The notes below the pieces were generated by a model that ran no database searches, was not told the origin of the DNA, and worked only from the letters and a program-made list of their open reading frames with translations. A program made the position numbers and the translations under genes. From Marivita sp. (GTDB lineage: Bacteria; Pseudomonadota; Alphaproteobacteria; Rhodobacterales; Rhodobacteraceae): a stretch of 64,000 nt of DNA. The stretch lies in assembly GCF_020055635.1 (NCBI RefSeq), contig NZ_JAIPUT010000006.1, positions 1 through 64,000 of the forward strand, written 5' to 3'. This document shows, one piece after another, positions 1 to 9,450 of this stretch; within the stretch, counting starts at the first letter, position 1, and each line of letters starts with the position of its first letter.

Positions 1-127
1 TGCGGTCATGGGAACTCCTGCTCTGTGGTCCGTTTTTCGCGCAGCATGCAGGCGCGACGCCGGAAGGACCAATCACAAAGAATTCAATCGCCGCGACGCT
101 TTACCGCCACCGGGCCGACGCCGGCTC

Positions 128-2770
128 CTATTTGGAGGCGGCCTTCCTTTTTGCCGTCGACTTTGCGGCCGGCGCCTTGGCCGTGCTCTTCTTGGCTGCG
201 GGTTTCTTGGCAGCGGGTTTCTTGGCAGGGGCTTTCTTCGGGGCGGCTTTCTTCTTGCCTCCCTTCTTGCCGGCTTTCTCAGTGATCAGTGCCACGGCCA
301 TGTCCACGGTCACATCGTCCGGTTCGACGTCCTTGGGCAGGGTCGCGTTGACCTTCTCCCATTTGACGTAAGGACCGTAGCGGCCCTCCATCACCGAAAT
401 CATGCCGCCGTCCTGCGGGTGTTCGCCCAGTTCCTTGAGCGCCTTGGCCGCCGTCCCGCGCCCCCGCCCCGGATTGGCGCGCTTCTCGGCCAGCAATTCC
501 ACCGCGCGGTTCATGCCGATCTCGAACACCTCCTGGAATTCCTTGAGGTTCACGTAGACCGGTTTCGCCTCATCCGGCAGCTGGTGCATGATGTAGGGGC
601 CGAACCGGCCCAGATTCGCCTTCACCTCGCCGCCATCGGGATGCATGCCCACGGGGCGCGGCAGGGTCAGCAGCGTGACCGCCTTTTCCAGGGTCATGTC
701 GTCGGGCGACCAGCCGGGCAGGTAATCGCCCTTGGCCTTGGGCAGGCTGGCGCGCGGCGGTTTCTTGTTCTCGGGTGTCGGTTCTCCACGCTGCACATAG
801 GGGCCGAAACGACCGGACTTGAGCCAGATCTCGTCGCCCTGATCCTCGCCCAGCACACGTTCATCCCCCTCGGCGCCTTCGCCCGCGATCGGGCGGGTAT
901 AGGTGCATTCGGGATAGTTGCCGCAGCCGACAAAGCCGCCAGTGCGCGACGTCTTGAGGTGCAACTGCCCCTGCCCGCATTTCGGACAGATGCGCGGGTC
1001 GCTGCCATCCTCGCGCGGCGGATAGAGTTGCGGCGCGAGCGCGTCGTCCAGCACGTCCAGAACCTCGGTGATCCGCAGGTCCGAGGTTTCGGCGATCGCG
1101 GCCGAGAAATCGCGCCAGAACCGGGCCAGCAATTCCTTGTAATCGCCTTCGCCCGCGCTGACATGGTCCAGCTCGTCCTCTAGTGCCGCAGTGAAATCGT
1201 ACTCGACGTAGCGCTTGAAGAAATTCAGTAGGAAGATCGTGACGATCCGGCCCTTGTCCTCGGGGATCAGGCGATTCTGGTCCTTGCGGACATATTCGCG
1301 GTCCTGGATCGTGGTGATGATGCTGGCATAGGTCGAGGGGCGCCCGATGCCAAGCTCTTCCATCTTCTTGACCAGCGTCGCCTCGGTATAACGCGGGGGT
1401 GGCTGGGTGAAATGCTGGTCGGGCGTGATGCGGCGCTTCTCGGCCTTCTCGCCTTCGGAGATCTGCGGCAGACGCTTGTCGTCGTCATCGACCACGGCGT
1501 CGTCACGGCCTTCCTCGTAGACGCGCAGGAACCCGTCGAACAGCACGACCTGGCCGTTGGCGCGCAGCACGACCTGCCCATCGGCGCTGCCCACATCGAC
1601 ACTGGTGCGTTCAAGCCGCGCCGATTCCATCTGGCAGGCCAGCGTGCGTTTCCAGATCAGATCGTAAAGCTTGCGCTGATCCGCTTCGCTGATCTTGAGG
1701 CTTTGGGCGTCCTTGGCCATGTCGGTCGGACGGATGCATTCATGCGCTTCCTGCGCGTTCTTGGCCTTGTTCTTGTAGATGCGCGGGCTTTGCGGGACGT
1801 AATCGTCGCCATAGCGATCCTTGATCGCCGCGCGGGCCTCCTGCACGGCCTCTGGGGCCATGTCGATGCCGTCGGTCCGCATGTAGGTGATGTGCCCGGC
1901 CTCGTAGAGCCGCTGCGCCGCGTTCATCGTCTGACGCGCACCCATGCCGAACTTGCGGCTGGCCTCCTGCTGGAGCGTCGAGGTCATAAAAGGCGCGGAC
2001 GGGTTGCGCGAGGCCGGCTTTGCCTCGACCGATTGCACGGTCAGGTCGCGGCTGGTGATCGCCTGCACGGCGAGCTCGGCCTGCGTTTCGTTCTCCAGGT
2101 CGTAACGATCCAGCTTCTTGCCCGCCAGAACGGTGAGCCGCGCCTCGTATTCCTGACCACGCGGCGTCGACAGCAGCGCCTTGACCGACCAGTATTCCCG
2201 GGCGCGGAACGCCTCGATTTCCATCTCGCGTTCGACGATGAGGCGCAGGCAGACCGATTGCACCCGGCCCGCAGACCGTGCACCGGGCAGCTTGCGCCAC
2301 AGCACCGGCGACAGGTTGAACCCGACAAGGTAATCGAGCGCGCGGCGCGCAAGATAGGCTTCGACCAGCGGCGCGTCGATGTCGCGCGGATTGGCCATCG
2401 CCTCGGTCACGGCGGCCTTGGTAATGGCGTTGAAGGTCACGCGCTTGACATCGGTGGTCTTCTTGATCGACCGCCGCTTGGTCAGCGCCTCTTTCAGGTG
2501 CCACGAAATCGCTTCGCCTTCGCGGTCAGGGTCGGTTGCGAGGATCAGGGCGTCGTCGGATTTCAGCGCTTCGGCGATGGCTGCGACATGTTTGCGCGAG
2601 TCGGCGGCAACCTCCCATTTCATGTCGAAATCGTTGTCGGTATCGACAGATCCATCTTTCGGCGGCAGGTCGCGGACATGTCCGTAAGACGCCAGAACAG
2701 TGTAGTCAGACCCCAGATACTTGTTGATCGTTTTGGCTTTTGCCGGGGATTCGACGACGACAACTGGCAT
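128..2770 (-). CDS. topA: DNA topoisomerase I (type IA)
   Basis: Relaxes negatively supercoiled DNA in the cytoplasm by transient single-strand cleavage. The 880-residue protein opens with the Toprim signature VVVVESPAKAKTI (residues 3-15). The acidic Toprim motif ATDPDREGEAISWH spans residues 78-91. The catalytic tyrosine is Tyr296 in the ITYMRTD motif. After the core comes a four-Cys zinc ribbon (CPKCGQG...CGNYPEC) and topoisomerase C-terminal repeats of the GRFGPYV type. The protein ends in a long Lys/Ala/Pro-rich tail, common in alphaproteobacterial enzymes and presumably DNA-binding. The start ATG is preceded by an AAAGGTG ribosome site. It is the last gene of a minus-strand run with dprA, a pairing often seen in alphaproteobacteria. 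Identification is secure. Confidence 0.98.
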   Translation of the reverse strand: MPVVVVESPAKAKTINKYLGSDYTVLASYGHVRDLPPKDGSVDTDNDFDMKWEVAADSRKHVAAIAEALKSDDALILATDPDREGEAISWHLKEALTKRRSIKKTTDVKRVTFNAITKAAVTEAMANPRDIDAPLVEAYLARRALDYLVGFNLSPVLWRKLPGARSAGRVQSVCLRLIVEREMEIEAFRAREYWSVKALLSTPRGQEYEARLTVLAGKKLDRYDLENETQAELAVQAITSRDLTVQSVEAKPASRNPSAPFMTSTLQQEASRKFGMGARQTMNAAQRLYEAGHITYMRTDGIDMAPEAVQEARAAIKDRYGDDYVPQSPRIYKNKAKNAQEAHECIRPTDMAKDAQSLKISEADQRKLYDLIWKRTLACQMESARLERTSVDVGSADGQVVLRANGQVVLFDGFLRVYEEGRDDAVVDDDDKRLPQISEGEKAEKRRITPDQHFTQPPPRYTEATLVKKMEELGIGRPSTYASIITTIQDREYVRKDQNRLIPEDKGRIVTIFLLNFFKRYVEYDFTAALEDELDHVSAGEGDYKELLARFWRDFSAAIAETSDLRITEVLDVLDDALAPQLYPPREDGSDPRICPKCGQGQLHLKTSRTGGFVGCGNYPECTYTRPIAGEGAEGDERVLGEDQGDEIWLKSGRFGPYVQRGEPTPENKKPPRASLPKAKGDYLPGWSPDDMTLEKAVTLLTLPRPVGMHPDGGEVKANLGRFGPYIMHQLPDEAKPVYVNLKEFQEVFEIGMNRAVELLAEKRANPGRGRGTAAKALKELGEHPQDGGMISVMEGRYGPYVKWEKVNATLPKDVEPDDVTVDMAVALITEKAGKKGGKKKAAPKKAPAKKPAAKKPAAKKSTAKAPAAKSTAKRKAASK

Positions 2771-2981
2771 AAAATGAACACCTTTCTACATGCGGATGAC
2801 CGGTCCGGTCCGGCTGCGTATGGCCGGGCAGCATGTGGTGTGCAAGCGTCAATTGTCAATCGCTCCACGCTCCTGACCTTGGGTGCGGGTGCTGGCGACA
2901 ATGGTTTCGCGTCCTGTGTCCGGGCAGGCATTTGACCGAAAGGGACAAGACGAAATCGGCCCCACATTCCGGGTGCGCCGG

Positions 2982-4112
2982 TCAGGCGGTGCGTGAAATC
3001 AGCCCGCCGGGTTGCCGGTTGATCCGGCCCTCAAGCTCCAGATCGGTGAGCGCCGGGGACACCACCCGCGACGTTGCGCCAAGATCGCGGATCAACTGGT
3101 CCTCGCCCAGCGGCGACGGTCCGAGCCGGTCGAGGATTTTCTGGTGAAGCTTTGCGATCTCGGCAAGCGGGCGGTCGTCCCGCGCCGGTTCGAGCGGCAA
3201 TTCCGGTGCCGACTGTGGGGCGAGCGGGGCCAGCGCCTCGATCACGTCCTCGGCGTTCCGGACGAGCCGTGCGCCATCACGCAGGAGCATGTTGCAACCG
3301 CTTGCCCGCGCATCGAAGGGATGACCGGGCACCGCCATGACGTCGCGTCCCTGGTCAAGTGCCGTGCGCGCGGTGATCAGGGATCCGGATTTCGCCGCCG
3401 CCTCGACCACGATCACGGCACGGGCCAGCCCCGAGATGATCCGGTTGCGGGCGGGAAAATGCCGCGCCTGCGGTTGCAGGCCCATCGGTTGCTCGCTGAT
3501 CCGTGCGCCGCCCTGTTCGACGATGTCGTCGGCCAGTTTCGCGTTTTCCGCCGGGTAGAGGATATCGACACCGCCCCCCAGAACCGCGATCGTGCCGGTT
3601 TTCAGCGCCGCGATATGGGCCGCGGTGTCGACCCCGCGCGCCAGGCCCGAGGTGATGACGTACCCCGCCTCGCCCAGCGCCGTGGCCAGAGATCGTGCCA
3701 TGCGCCCGCCCAGCGAAGACGCGTTTCTCGCGCCGACAAGCGCGATCTGCGGTTGCGACAGGATGTCGGTGTTGCCGATGGCCCAGAGCATCGGCGGCGC
3801 GTCGTCAAGATCGCAAAGTGCCAGGGGATAGGCCGCGTCGCCCCGGCAGATCAGCACCGCCCCGGCCCCCTTGGCCGCCTTGAACTCGGCGTGGATCACC
3901 GCTTCGGGGCAAAGCTCGTAATTCGGGACACCCGCCGCCCGGGCGATCTCGGGCAGGTGCTGCAATGCCGCCGCGGCGCTGCCGTGGTCGCCCATGAGCC
4001 GGTAGAAGGTGCTGATGCCCACGCGGCGCGAGCGCAAGAGACGGAGCCAGGCGAACCTTTGGTCTTCCGTGGTGGGTGGGAGTAGGGGGTGAGTGGAAGA
4101 GTTCTGCTCCAA
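2982..4112 (-). CDS. dprA: DNA-processing protein DprA (TTG start)
   Basis: DprA loads RecA on incoming single-stranded DNA during natural transformation. The 376-residue protein has the Rossmann-type DNA_processg_A core: GARNASSLGGRMARSLA, then TSGLARGVDTAAHIAAL, then GGGVDILYPAEN. The C-terminal 60 or so residues (LGPSPLGEDQLI...LELEGRINRQPGG) look like the winged-helix domain seen in alphaproteobacterial DprA. No ATG lies at a suitable place, so the start is taken as TTG, with AGGA six bases upstream. It sits 211 bases upstream of topA on the same strand. The family assignment is firm; competence of this organism is not shown by the gene alone. Confidence 0.95.
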   Translation of the reverse strand: MEQNSSTHPLLPPTTEDQRFAWLRLLRSRRVGISTFYRLMGDHGSAAAALQHLPEIARAAGVPNYELCPEAVIHAEFKAAKGAGAVLICRGDAAYPLALCDLDDAPPMLWAIGNTDILSQPQIALVGARNASSLGGRMARSLATALGEAGYVITSGLARGVDTAAHIAALKTGTIAVLGGGVDILYPAENAKLADDIVEQGGARISEQPMGLQPQARHFPARNRIISGLARAVIVVEAAAKSGSLITARTALDQGRDVMAVPGHPFDARASGCNMLLRDGARLVRNAEDVIEALAPLAPQSAPELPLEPARDDRPLAEIAKLHQKILDRLGPSPLGEDQLIRDLGATSRVVSPALTDLELEGRINRQPGGLISRTA

Positions 4113-4246
4113 TGTCGTCCTGTCCCCGTCTGCTTGCTGAGACAGGGATAGGCGTCGACTGGTTAATCAGGGATGAATCCCGACCAGCGACCGGCAAGAA
4201 AATCGCCACCTTCCTGCCAAGCCGCTGTTTTCGAACGAGTCTTTTC

Positions 4247-5668
4247 TCAGGTCTGCGCCCCGCCGACGGTCAACCCGCCGATCATCACCGTGGGCTGCCC
4301 CACGCCTACAGGCACCCATTGGCCCTGCTTGCCGCAATTTCCCATGCCCGGATCAAGCGACATGTCGTTGCCCAGCGCGCGAATCTGCTGCAACGCGGTG
4401 GCCCCGTCGCCGATCAGCGTGGCGCCTTTGACCGGCGCGCCGACCTTGCCGTCCTTCACGCGATACGCCTCGGTGCAGGAAAAGACGAACTTGCCGTCGG
4501 TGATGTCCACCTGTCCGCCGCCGAAACCCACGGCCCAGATCCCGTCCTTGAGGTCGGCGACGATATCGCCCGGCGCCACATCGCCACCCAGCATGTAGGT
4601 GTTGGTCATGCGCGGCATCGGGATATGCGCATAGCTCTCGCGGCGTCCGTTGCCGGTGGGGGCGACCCCCATCAGCCGCGCGTTCTGGCGGTCCTGCATG
4701 AAGCCCACCAGCTTGCCATCCTCGATCAGCACGTTCTTGCCCGAGGGTGTGCCCTCGTCATCCACGGTGATCGACCCGCGCCGGTCGGGGATGGTGCCAT
4801 CGTCCAGAACGGTCACGCCGCGGGCGGCCACCTGCTGGCCCATCAGCCCGGCAAAGGCCGATGAGCCCTTGCGGTTGAAATCGCCCTCGAGTCCGTGACC
4901 GACCGCTTCGTGCAGCAGGATACCGGGCCAGCCCGGGCCAAGCACGATGTCCATCACACCGGCAGGGGCGGGAACGGCATCCAGGTTGACCAGCGCGATG
5001 CGCAGCGCCTCGCGCGCCTTGTCCTGCCAATCGGCGGGATCAAGCAGCCCGTCCAGCAGGACGCGCCCGCCGCCGCCCGCCGTGCCGCCTTCGCGACGGC
5101 CGTTCTCTTCGACGATCACGCTGACATTCACGCGGGTCATCGGGCGGATGTCCGACACCAGCGTGCCCTCGGGACGCAGGATCGCCACCTCCTGCAGGGA
5201 CGCGGCGATCGTCGCGCTCACCTGAACCACGCGGGGGTCCAGTGCGCGGGCATAGGCGTCGATCTCGCGGAGGGTGTCGACCTTGACCGGAAAGCTGTGT
5301 CCTTCGATCGGGTCGCCATCGGTGTACAGCTTGGTATTGGTGCCCGCCGGCTTGTCGGCCAATGTGCCGCCGCCCTCGCCCACGGCAAGCCGCGCGGTTT
5401 CCACGGCGCGCTTGATCGCCGATTCGGAGATGTCGGTGGAATGGGCATATCCGGCCACCTCACCGCGCACGGCCCGCAATCCGAATCCCTCGGAGGCGTC
5501 GTAGCTGGCGGTGCGAATACGACCATCGTCGAAGACCAGCACCTCGGACCGGCGACGTTCGAGGAACAATTCCCCGTCATCGGCCCCCGCTACAGCCTCT
5601 CTCAGAAGCGCAAGCGCGCGGTCCTGATCGAGATGCGTGTCGAATGGTTGGAATGACGTATCGGCCAT
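4247..5668 (-). CDS. tldD: Metalloprotease TldD
   Basis: TldD acts with TldE/PmbA as a zinc protease that trims unfolded peptides and matures some modified peptides. The 473-residue protein carries the family zinc motif HEAVGH at residues 253-258 in a typical context (GWPGILLHEAVGHGLEGD). The conserved segments DDEGTPSGKNVLIEDG and the C-terminal GNCGKQGQWVPVGVGQP are present. The frame stays open upstream to 5701, but the start at 5668 (MADTSFQ) fits the family and leaves the upstream FNR-type box outside the coding region. No tldE is present in this window. The gene is divergent from coxB. Confidence 0.95.
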   Translation of the reverse strand: MADTSFQPFDTHLDQDRALALLREAVAGADDGELFLERRRSEVLVFDDGRIRTASYDASEGFGLRAVRGEVAGYAHSTDISESAIKRAVETARLAVGEGGGTLADKPAGTNTKLYTDGDPIEGHSFPVKVDTLREIDAYARALDPRVVQVSATIAASLQEVAILRPEGTLVSDIRPMTRVNVSVIVEENGRREGGTAGGGGRVLLDGLLDPADWQDKAREALRIALVNLDAVPAPAGVMDIVLGPGWPGILLHEAVGHGLEGDFNRKGSSAFAGLMGQQVAARGVTVLDDGTIPDRRGSITVDDEGTPSGKNVLIEDGKLVGFMQDRQNARLMGVAPTGNGRRESYAHIPMPRMTNTYMLGGDVAPGDIVADLKDGIWAVGFGGGQVDITDGKFVFSCTEAYRVKDGKVGAPVKGATLIGDGATALQQIRALGNDMSLDPGMGNCGKQGQWVPVGVGQPTVMIGGLTVGGAQT

Positions 5669-5687
5669 GAAACCCCCAGAGGTGAAT

Positions 5688-5701
5688 TTGATCCAGATCA
5701 A
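5688..5701. promoter_or_regulatory. FNR/FnrL-type box TTGAT-CCAG-ATCAA
   Basis: A perfect match to the FNR family consensus TTGAT-N4-ATCAA lies in the 188-base gap between the divergent tldD and coxB genes. Its centre is about 26 bases upstream of the tldD start codon and about 162 bases upstream of coxB. In Rhodobacterales FnrL recognises this sequence and controls respiratory genes in response to oxygen. Which gene it controls, and the sign of the control, are inference. Confidence 0.6.
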
Positions 5702-5856
5702 AGAAAGCGCGTTTTTGCCGCAAGCAAGCTTCTTTCACTGATGCACAGAATATGGTTTTAACCGCTCCCAAGACAACGGGATGTGTGGTCAGGTCTCTGA
5801 CGATCTCCGCCGCCCCTTGCAAATCGTACAGAATTCGCAACCGATCAGGGTAAGAC

Positions 5857-6735
5857 ATGCAACTCAAATCTTTGCTCTTGGCTCTGGCCACCCCCTTCGC
5901 CGCAGCCCCCGCGTTTGCCCAGCAGACGCTCGAGACAATTGGCACCCCGGTGGACCGTGGAACAGGCTTTCAACCCGCAGCAACCGAACTGGCGCGCGAC
6001 CTTCAATGGCTGGACGGGATGATCCTCATCATCATCACCGCCATCGTGCTGTTTGTGACCGCGCTGCTCGCGTACTGCATCGTGCGCTACAACAAGCGCG
6101 CGAACCCGACACCTTCGGCCTTTACCCACAACACCCCGATCGAGATCGCCTGGACCGTGGGTCCGATCCTGATTCTGGTGTTCATCGGCGCGTTCTCGCT
6201 GCCGGTGCTGTTCAAGCAGCAGGAAATCCCCGAAGGCGATGTCGTGATCAAGGTCACCGGCTACCAGTGGTATTGGGGCTATGAATATATCGGCGAAGAT
6301 CTGGCCTATGACGGCTACATGATCGGGTCGCCCTTCACCGGTGGGGACAACCGCCTGACCCCCGAGGTCGAGGAACAGCTGGTCGAAGCCGGCTACCAGA
6401 AGGAGGATTTCCTTCTGGCGACTGACACCGCCATCGTCGTTCCGGTCGGCCAGACCGTCGTGATGCAGGTCACTGGCGCCGACGTGATCCACTCCTGGAC
6501 CATCCCGGCTTTCGGCGTGAAGCAGGACGCGGTGCCCGGTCGTCTTGCGGAACTGTGGTTCACCGCCGAAAAGGAAGGCATCTATTTCGGCCAGTGTTCG
6601 GAACTTTGCGGCCTCGCGCACGCTTACATGCCAATTACCGTCAAGGTGGTCAGCGAAGCGACCTATGACGCCTGGCTGACAGCCTCGAAAGAAGAAGGCG
6701 CCTATGTCGATGTGCGCTCCGTCCTGACCAACTAG
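5857..6735 (+). CDS. coxB: Cytochrome c oxidase subunit II
   Basis: This subunit receives electrons from cytochrome c through the binuclear CuA centre of the aa3-type oxidase. The 292-residue precursor starts with a signal peptide ending AAPAFA|QQ. Two membrane helices follow, at about 56-78 and 98-119. The periplasmic cupredoxin domain carries the CuA ligands His212, Cys247, Glu249, Cys251, His255 and Met258 in HSW and [12 protein letters not shown]. The aromatic electron-entry motif [10 protein letters not shown] is at 135-144. It leads a cluster with ctaB, a small CoxF-like gene, ctaG and coxC, the standard Rhodobacter-type order without subunit I. Confidence 0.97.
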   Translation: MQLKSLLLALATPFAAAPAFAQQTLETIGTPVDRGTGFQPAATELARDLQWLDGMILIIITAIVLFVTALLAYCIVRYNKRANPTPSAFTHNTPIEIAWTVGPILILVFIGAFSLPVLFKQQEIPEGDVVIKVTGYQWYWGYEYIGEDLAYDGYMIGSPFTGGDNRLTPEVEEQLVEAGYQKEDFLLATDTAIVVPVGQTVVMQVTGADVIHSWTIPAFGVKQDAVPGRLAELWFTAEKEGIYFGQCSELCGLAHAYMPITVKVVSEATYDAWLTASKEEGAYVDVRSVLTN

Positions 6736-6838
6736 GCACCGAAGGGGCGCATGCGGATCGCCGCGTGCGCCTCTCCGAGCGGCCAGACAGACTGGCCGAC
6801 CTGACCGCCCGACCTGACCCAACCCAGCCGAGACGCCC

Positions 6839-7780
6839 GTGACAGATACAAGCATCAACACCCAATCGCGCAGCGCCGAGACCGACGCGCAGTTCAGCGA
6901 TTATTTCGCGCTTCTCAAGCCGCGCGTGATGACCCTTGTCGTCTTCACGGCCTTTGTCGGTCTGCTCGCGGCCCCGACGCCGCTGCATCCCTTCGTCGGG
7001 TTCTGCGCCATCCTCTTCATCGCCATCGGCGGCGGTGCGTCCGGCGCACTGAACATGTGGTGGGACGCCGATATCGACGCCGTGATGAAGCGCACACAGC
7101 GCCGTCCGATCCCGGCGGGCAAGGTGACGGGCGACGAAGCCTTCGCCATCGGAATCGCGCTGTCGGCCTTTTCCGTCGTGTTCCTCGGCCTCGCGACCAA
7201 CTGGGTCGCGGCCGGCCTTCTGGCCTTCACCATCTTCTTTTACGTCGTGATCTACACGATGTGGCTCAAGCGCTGGACACCGCAGAACATCGTCATCGGC
7301 GGTGCAGCAGGTGCCTTCCCCCCGATGATCGGCTGGGCGGCGGCCACCGGCGGCGTGAGCGTCGAATCCGTGCTGATGTTCTGCCTCACCTTCATGTGGA
7401 CGCCGCCGCATTTCTGGGCGCTGGCGTTGTTCATGCGCAAGGATTACGACAACGCGGACGTGCCGATGCTGACCGTGACCCACGGTCGCCGCGCGACCCG
7501 CAATCACATCCTGGCCTATACCGTACTGCTGGCGATCCTCGCCGTGGCGGCGGGCTTCACCTCGATCGGCGGGCCGGTCTACATCGCCACGTCGCTCGTG
7601 CTGAACGCGATGTTCCTGCGCGGGGCGATCCGCATCTGGCGTCGGGACGAGGACATGTCGGAAGACGATAATTTCCTTGCCGAGCGCAAGTTCTTCAAAC
7701 TCTCCCTGCTGTATCTCTTCGCCCATTTCGGCGCGATCCTGATCGAAGCGGGACTGGACCGGTTCGGAGTATGGGCATGA
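6839..7780 (+). CDS. ctaB: Protoheme IX farnesyltransferase (heme O synthase)
   Basis: Farnesylates protoheme to heme O, the precursor of heme A for the oxidase. The 313-residue UbiA-family membrane protein has the prenyl-diphosphate-binding NxxxDxxxD motif at Asn72, Asp76 and Asp80, followed by TQRRPIPAG. The second conserved region (WTPPHFWALALFMRKDYDNADVPML) is also intact. Around eight or nine hydrophobic segments are visible. The start is GTG at 6839. The stop overlaps the next start as ATGA at 7777-7780, so the two genes are probably translationally coupled. Confidence 0.96.
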   Translation: MTDTSINTQSRSAETDAQFSDYFALLKPRVMTLVVFTAFVGLLAAPTPLHPFVGFCAILFIAIGGGASGALNMWWDADIDAVMKRTQRRPIPAGKVTGDEAFAIGIALSAFSVVFLGLATNWVAAGLLAFTIFFYVVIYTMWLKRWTPQNIVIGGAAGAFPPMIGWAAATGGVSVESVLMFCLTFMWTPPHFWALALFMRKDYDNADVPMLTVTHGRRATRNHILAYTVLLAILAVAAGFTSIGGPVYIATSLVLNAMFLRGAIRIWRRDEDMSEDDNFLAERKFFKLSLLYLFAHFGAILIEAGLDRFGVWA

Positions 7781-7941
7781 GCCTGTCAAAGCAGCATGAA
7801 CTCCACGAGCGCCGTTTCGGACGCAATGTCGGTGTCGGCCTTGTCCTTGTCGGGCTGATCGCCATCGTGTTCGGCCTGACGGTCGTCAAGGTCACGCGCG
7901 GGGATTATGAAACCCCGGCCACGCAATCGGTGAGCCAATGA
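7777..7941 (+). CDS. Small membrane protein, CoxF-like oxidase assembly factor
   Basis: A 54-residue protein with a basic N-terminus (SLSKQHELHERRFGRN), one membrane helix (VGVGLVLVGLIAIVFGLTVV) and a short polar tail. It fills the gap between ctaB and ctaG. It overlaps both: ATGA with the ctaB stop at 7777-7780 and ATGA with the ctaG start at 7938-7941. Short single-helix proteins in this position are known from Rhodobacter and related oxidase clusters and are often called CoxF. An in-frame ATG at 7771 is possible but lies inside ctaB. The coding call is strong from packing; the role is by context. Confidence 0.8.
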   Translation: MSLSKQHELHERRFGRNVGVGLVLVGLIAIVFGLTVVKVTRGDYETPATQSVSQ

Positions 7942-8525
7942 GCCAGATGGATCCAAAGAAGAAGACCGCCCTGCAGGGTGTCGGCGTCGTGGTCGTGATG
8001 GGCGCGCTCGCCTGGGCGTCGGTGCCGCTTTACGACTGGTTCTGTCGCGTCACCGGCTATGGCGGATCGACCAATGTTGCCGAAGCGGGCAGTACCGAAA
8101 TCCTCGACCAGACCATCAAGGTCCGGTTCGACGCGTCGCTCGAACGCGGCATGCCATGGGAATTCAAGCCCAAGCAGCTCGAGGTCGAGCTGCGCCTGGG
8201 AGAAGAAGGCCTGGCCTTCTACGAAGCCCACAACCCGACAGACCGCCCCATCGCGGGCACGGCCAGCTATAACGTGGCCCCCTACGGTGCCGGCCTCTAC
8301 TTCTCGAAGATCGCCTGCTTCTGCTTCGAAGAGCAGATCCTGATGCCGGGAGAGCGGGTCGACATGCCCGTGAGCTTTTTCGTCGATCCCGACATCCTGA
8401 ACGACGCGGACGCGAAATTCGCGAAACACATCACCCTGTCCTACACGTTCCACGAGATCGACCTGCCCGAAGACATGCAGGCGATGCTCGATGCAAACGA
8501 AACCGACAGCGGTTCACTGAACTAA
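7938..8525 (+). CDS. ctaG: Cytochrome c oxidase assembly protein CtaG (Cox11)
   Basis: Delivers copper to the CuB site of subunit I. The 195-residue protein has one N-terminal membrane helix (residues 11-30) and then a periplasmic immunoglobulin-like domain. Its copper-binding CFC motif is Cys127-Phe-Cys129 in KIACFCFEEQ. An additional conserved cysteine sits just after the helix (Cys36, WFCRVTGYGG). The start ATG overlaps the preceding gene by four bases. It is followed after 22 bases by coxC. Confidence 0.96.
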   Translation: MSQMDPKKKTALQGVGVVVVMGALAWASVPLYDWFCRVTGYGGSTNVAEAGSTEILDQTIKVRFDASLERGMPWEFKPKQLEVELRLGEEGLAFYEAHNPTDRPIAGTASYNVAPYGAGLYFSKIACFCFEEQILMPGERVDMPVSFFVDPDILNDADAKFAKHITLSYTFHEIDLPEDMQAMLDANETDSGSLN

Positions 8526-8547
8526 CGCCTAGCTTTGAGGGACCAAA

Positions 8548-9348
8548 ATGGCGCACGCAAAAGATCATGACTATCACATCCTGAACCCCTCCGTCTGGCC
8601 GTTCATCGGCGCGGTTTCCGGGTTCGCGATGCTTTTCGGGGCCGTGCTGTGGATGCACGGCAATGGCCCGTGGCTGTTCCTCATCGGACTTGTCGGCGTT
8701 CTTTACGTCATGTTTGCATGGTGGTCGGACGTTGTCGCCGAAAGCCAGGTGGGCGATCACACGCCCGTCGTGCGGATCGGCCTGAAATACGGCTTCATCC
8801 TGTTCATCATGTCCGAGGTGATGTTCTTCGCCGCCTGGTTCTGGAGCTTCTTCAAGCACGCGCTCTACCCGATGGGACCGGACAGCCCGGCGATCGACGG
8901 TGTCTGGCCGCCGGTCGGGATCGAAACCTTCGATCCGTGGCATCTGCCGCTGATCAACACGTTGATCCTGCTCTGCTCGGGGGCTGCCGCGACATGGGCA
9001 CACCACGCGCTGGTGCACGAAGACAACCGCGAAGACATGAAGTGGGGCCTGATCCTCGCCATCGCACTGGGCGCGATCTTCACCGTGCTTCAGGTCTACG
9101 AGTACACCCATGCCGGCTTTGGCTTTGCCGGAAACATCTACGGAGCCAACTTCTTCATGGCGACCGGCTTTCACGGGGCGCATGTGGTCATCGGCACGAT
9201 CTTCCTGTTCGTGTGTCTGCTCCGCCTGATGCGCGGACACTTCACACCGGACAAGCATATCGGCTTCGAGGCCGCGGCATGGTACTGGCACTTCGTCGAC
9301 GTGGTCTGGCTGTTCCTCTTTGCCGCCGTTTACGTCTGGGGTCAGTAA
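8548..9348 (+). CDS. coxC: Cytochrome c oxidase subunit III
   Basis: A core subunit of the aa3-type oxidase, with about seven membrane helices, that supports proton uptake and stability. The 266-residue protein contains the family segments [51 protein letters not shown] and the terminal [29 protein letters not shown] ribosome site precedes the ATG. It closes the structural part of the oxidase cluster; a strong hairpin follows before surf1. Confidence 0.97.
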   Translation: MAHAKDHDYHILNPSVWPFIGAVSGFAMLFGAVLWMHGNGPWLFLIGLVGVLYVMFAWWSDVVAESQVGDHTPVVRIGLKYGFILFIMSEVMFFAAWFWSFFKHALYPMGPDSPAIDGVWPPVGIETFDPWHLPLINTLILLCSGAAATWAHHALVHEDNREDMKWGLILAIALGAIFTVLQVYEYTHAGFGFAGNIYGANFFMATGFHGAHVVIGTIFLFVCLLRLMRGHFTPDKHIGFEAAAWYWHFVDVVWLFLFAAVYVWGQ

Positions 9349-9403
9349 CCTGCCTCGGCGGTGGCGTTCCGGCTTGAACGGGACGTGCCAACAAGGATAA
9401 AGC

Positions 9404-9428
9404 AAGGCGCGCCGGATCGGCGCGCCTT
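9404..9428 (+). terminator. Hairpin between coxC and surf1
   Basis: A perfect 10-bp stem, AAGGCGCGCC with GGCGCGCCTT, and a 5-base loop, ending in a short TTT. It lies 56 bases after the coxC stop and just before the surf1 ribosome site. It looks like a weak intrinsic terminator or attenuator that would lower surf1 expression relative to the oxidase subunits. Confidence 0.6.
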
Positions 9429-9450
9429 TGCCATTCTCAGGAGCCACCCA

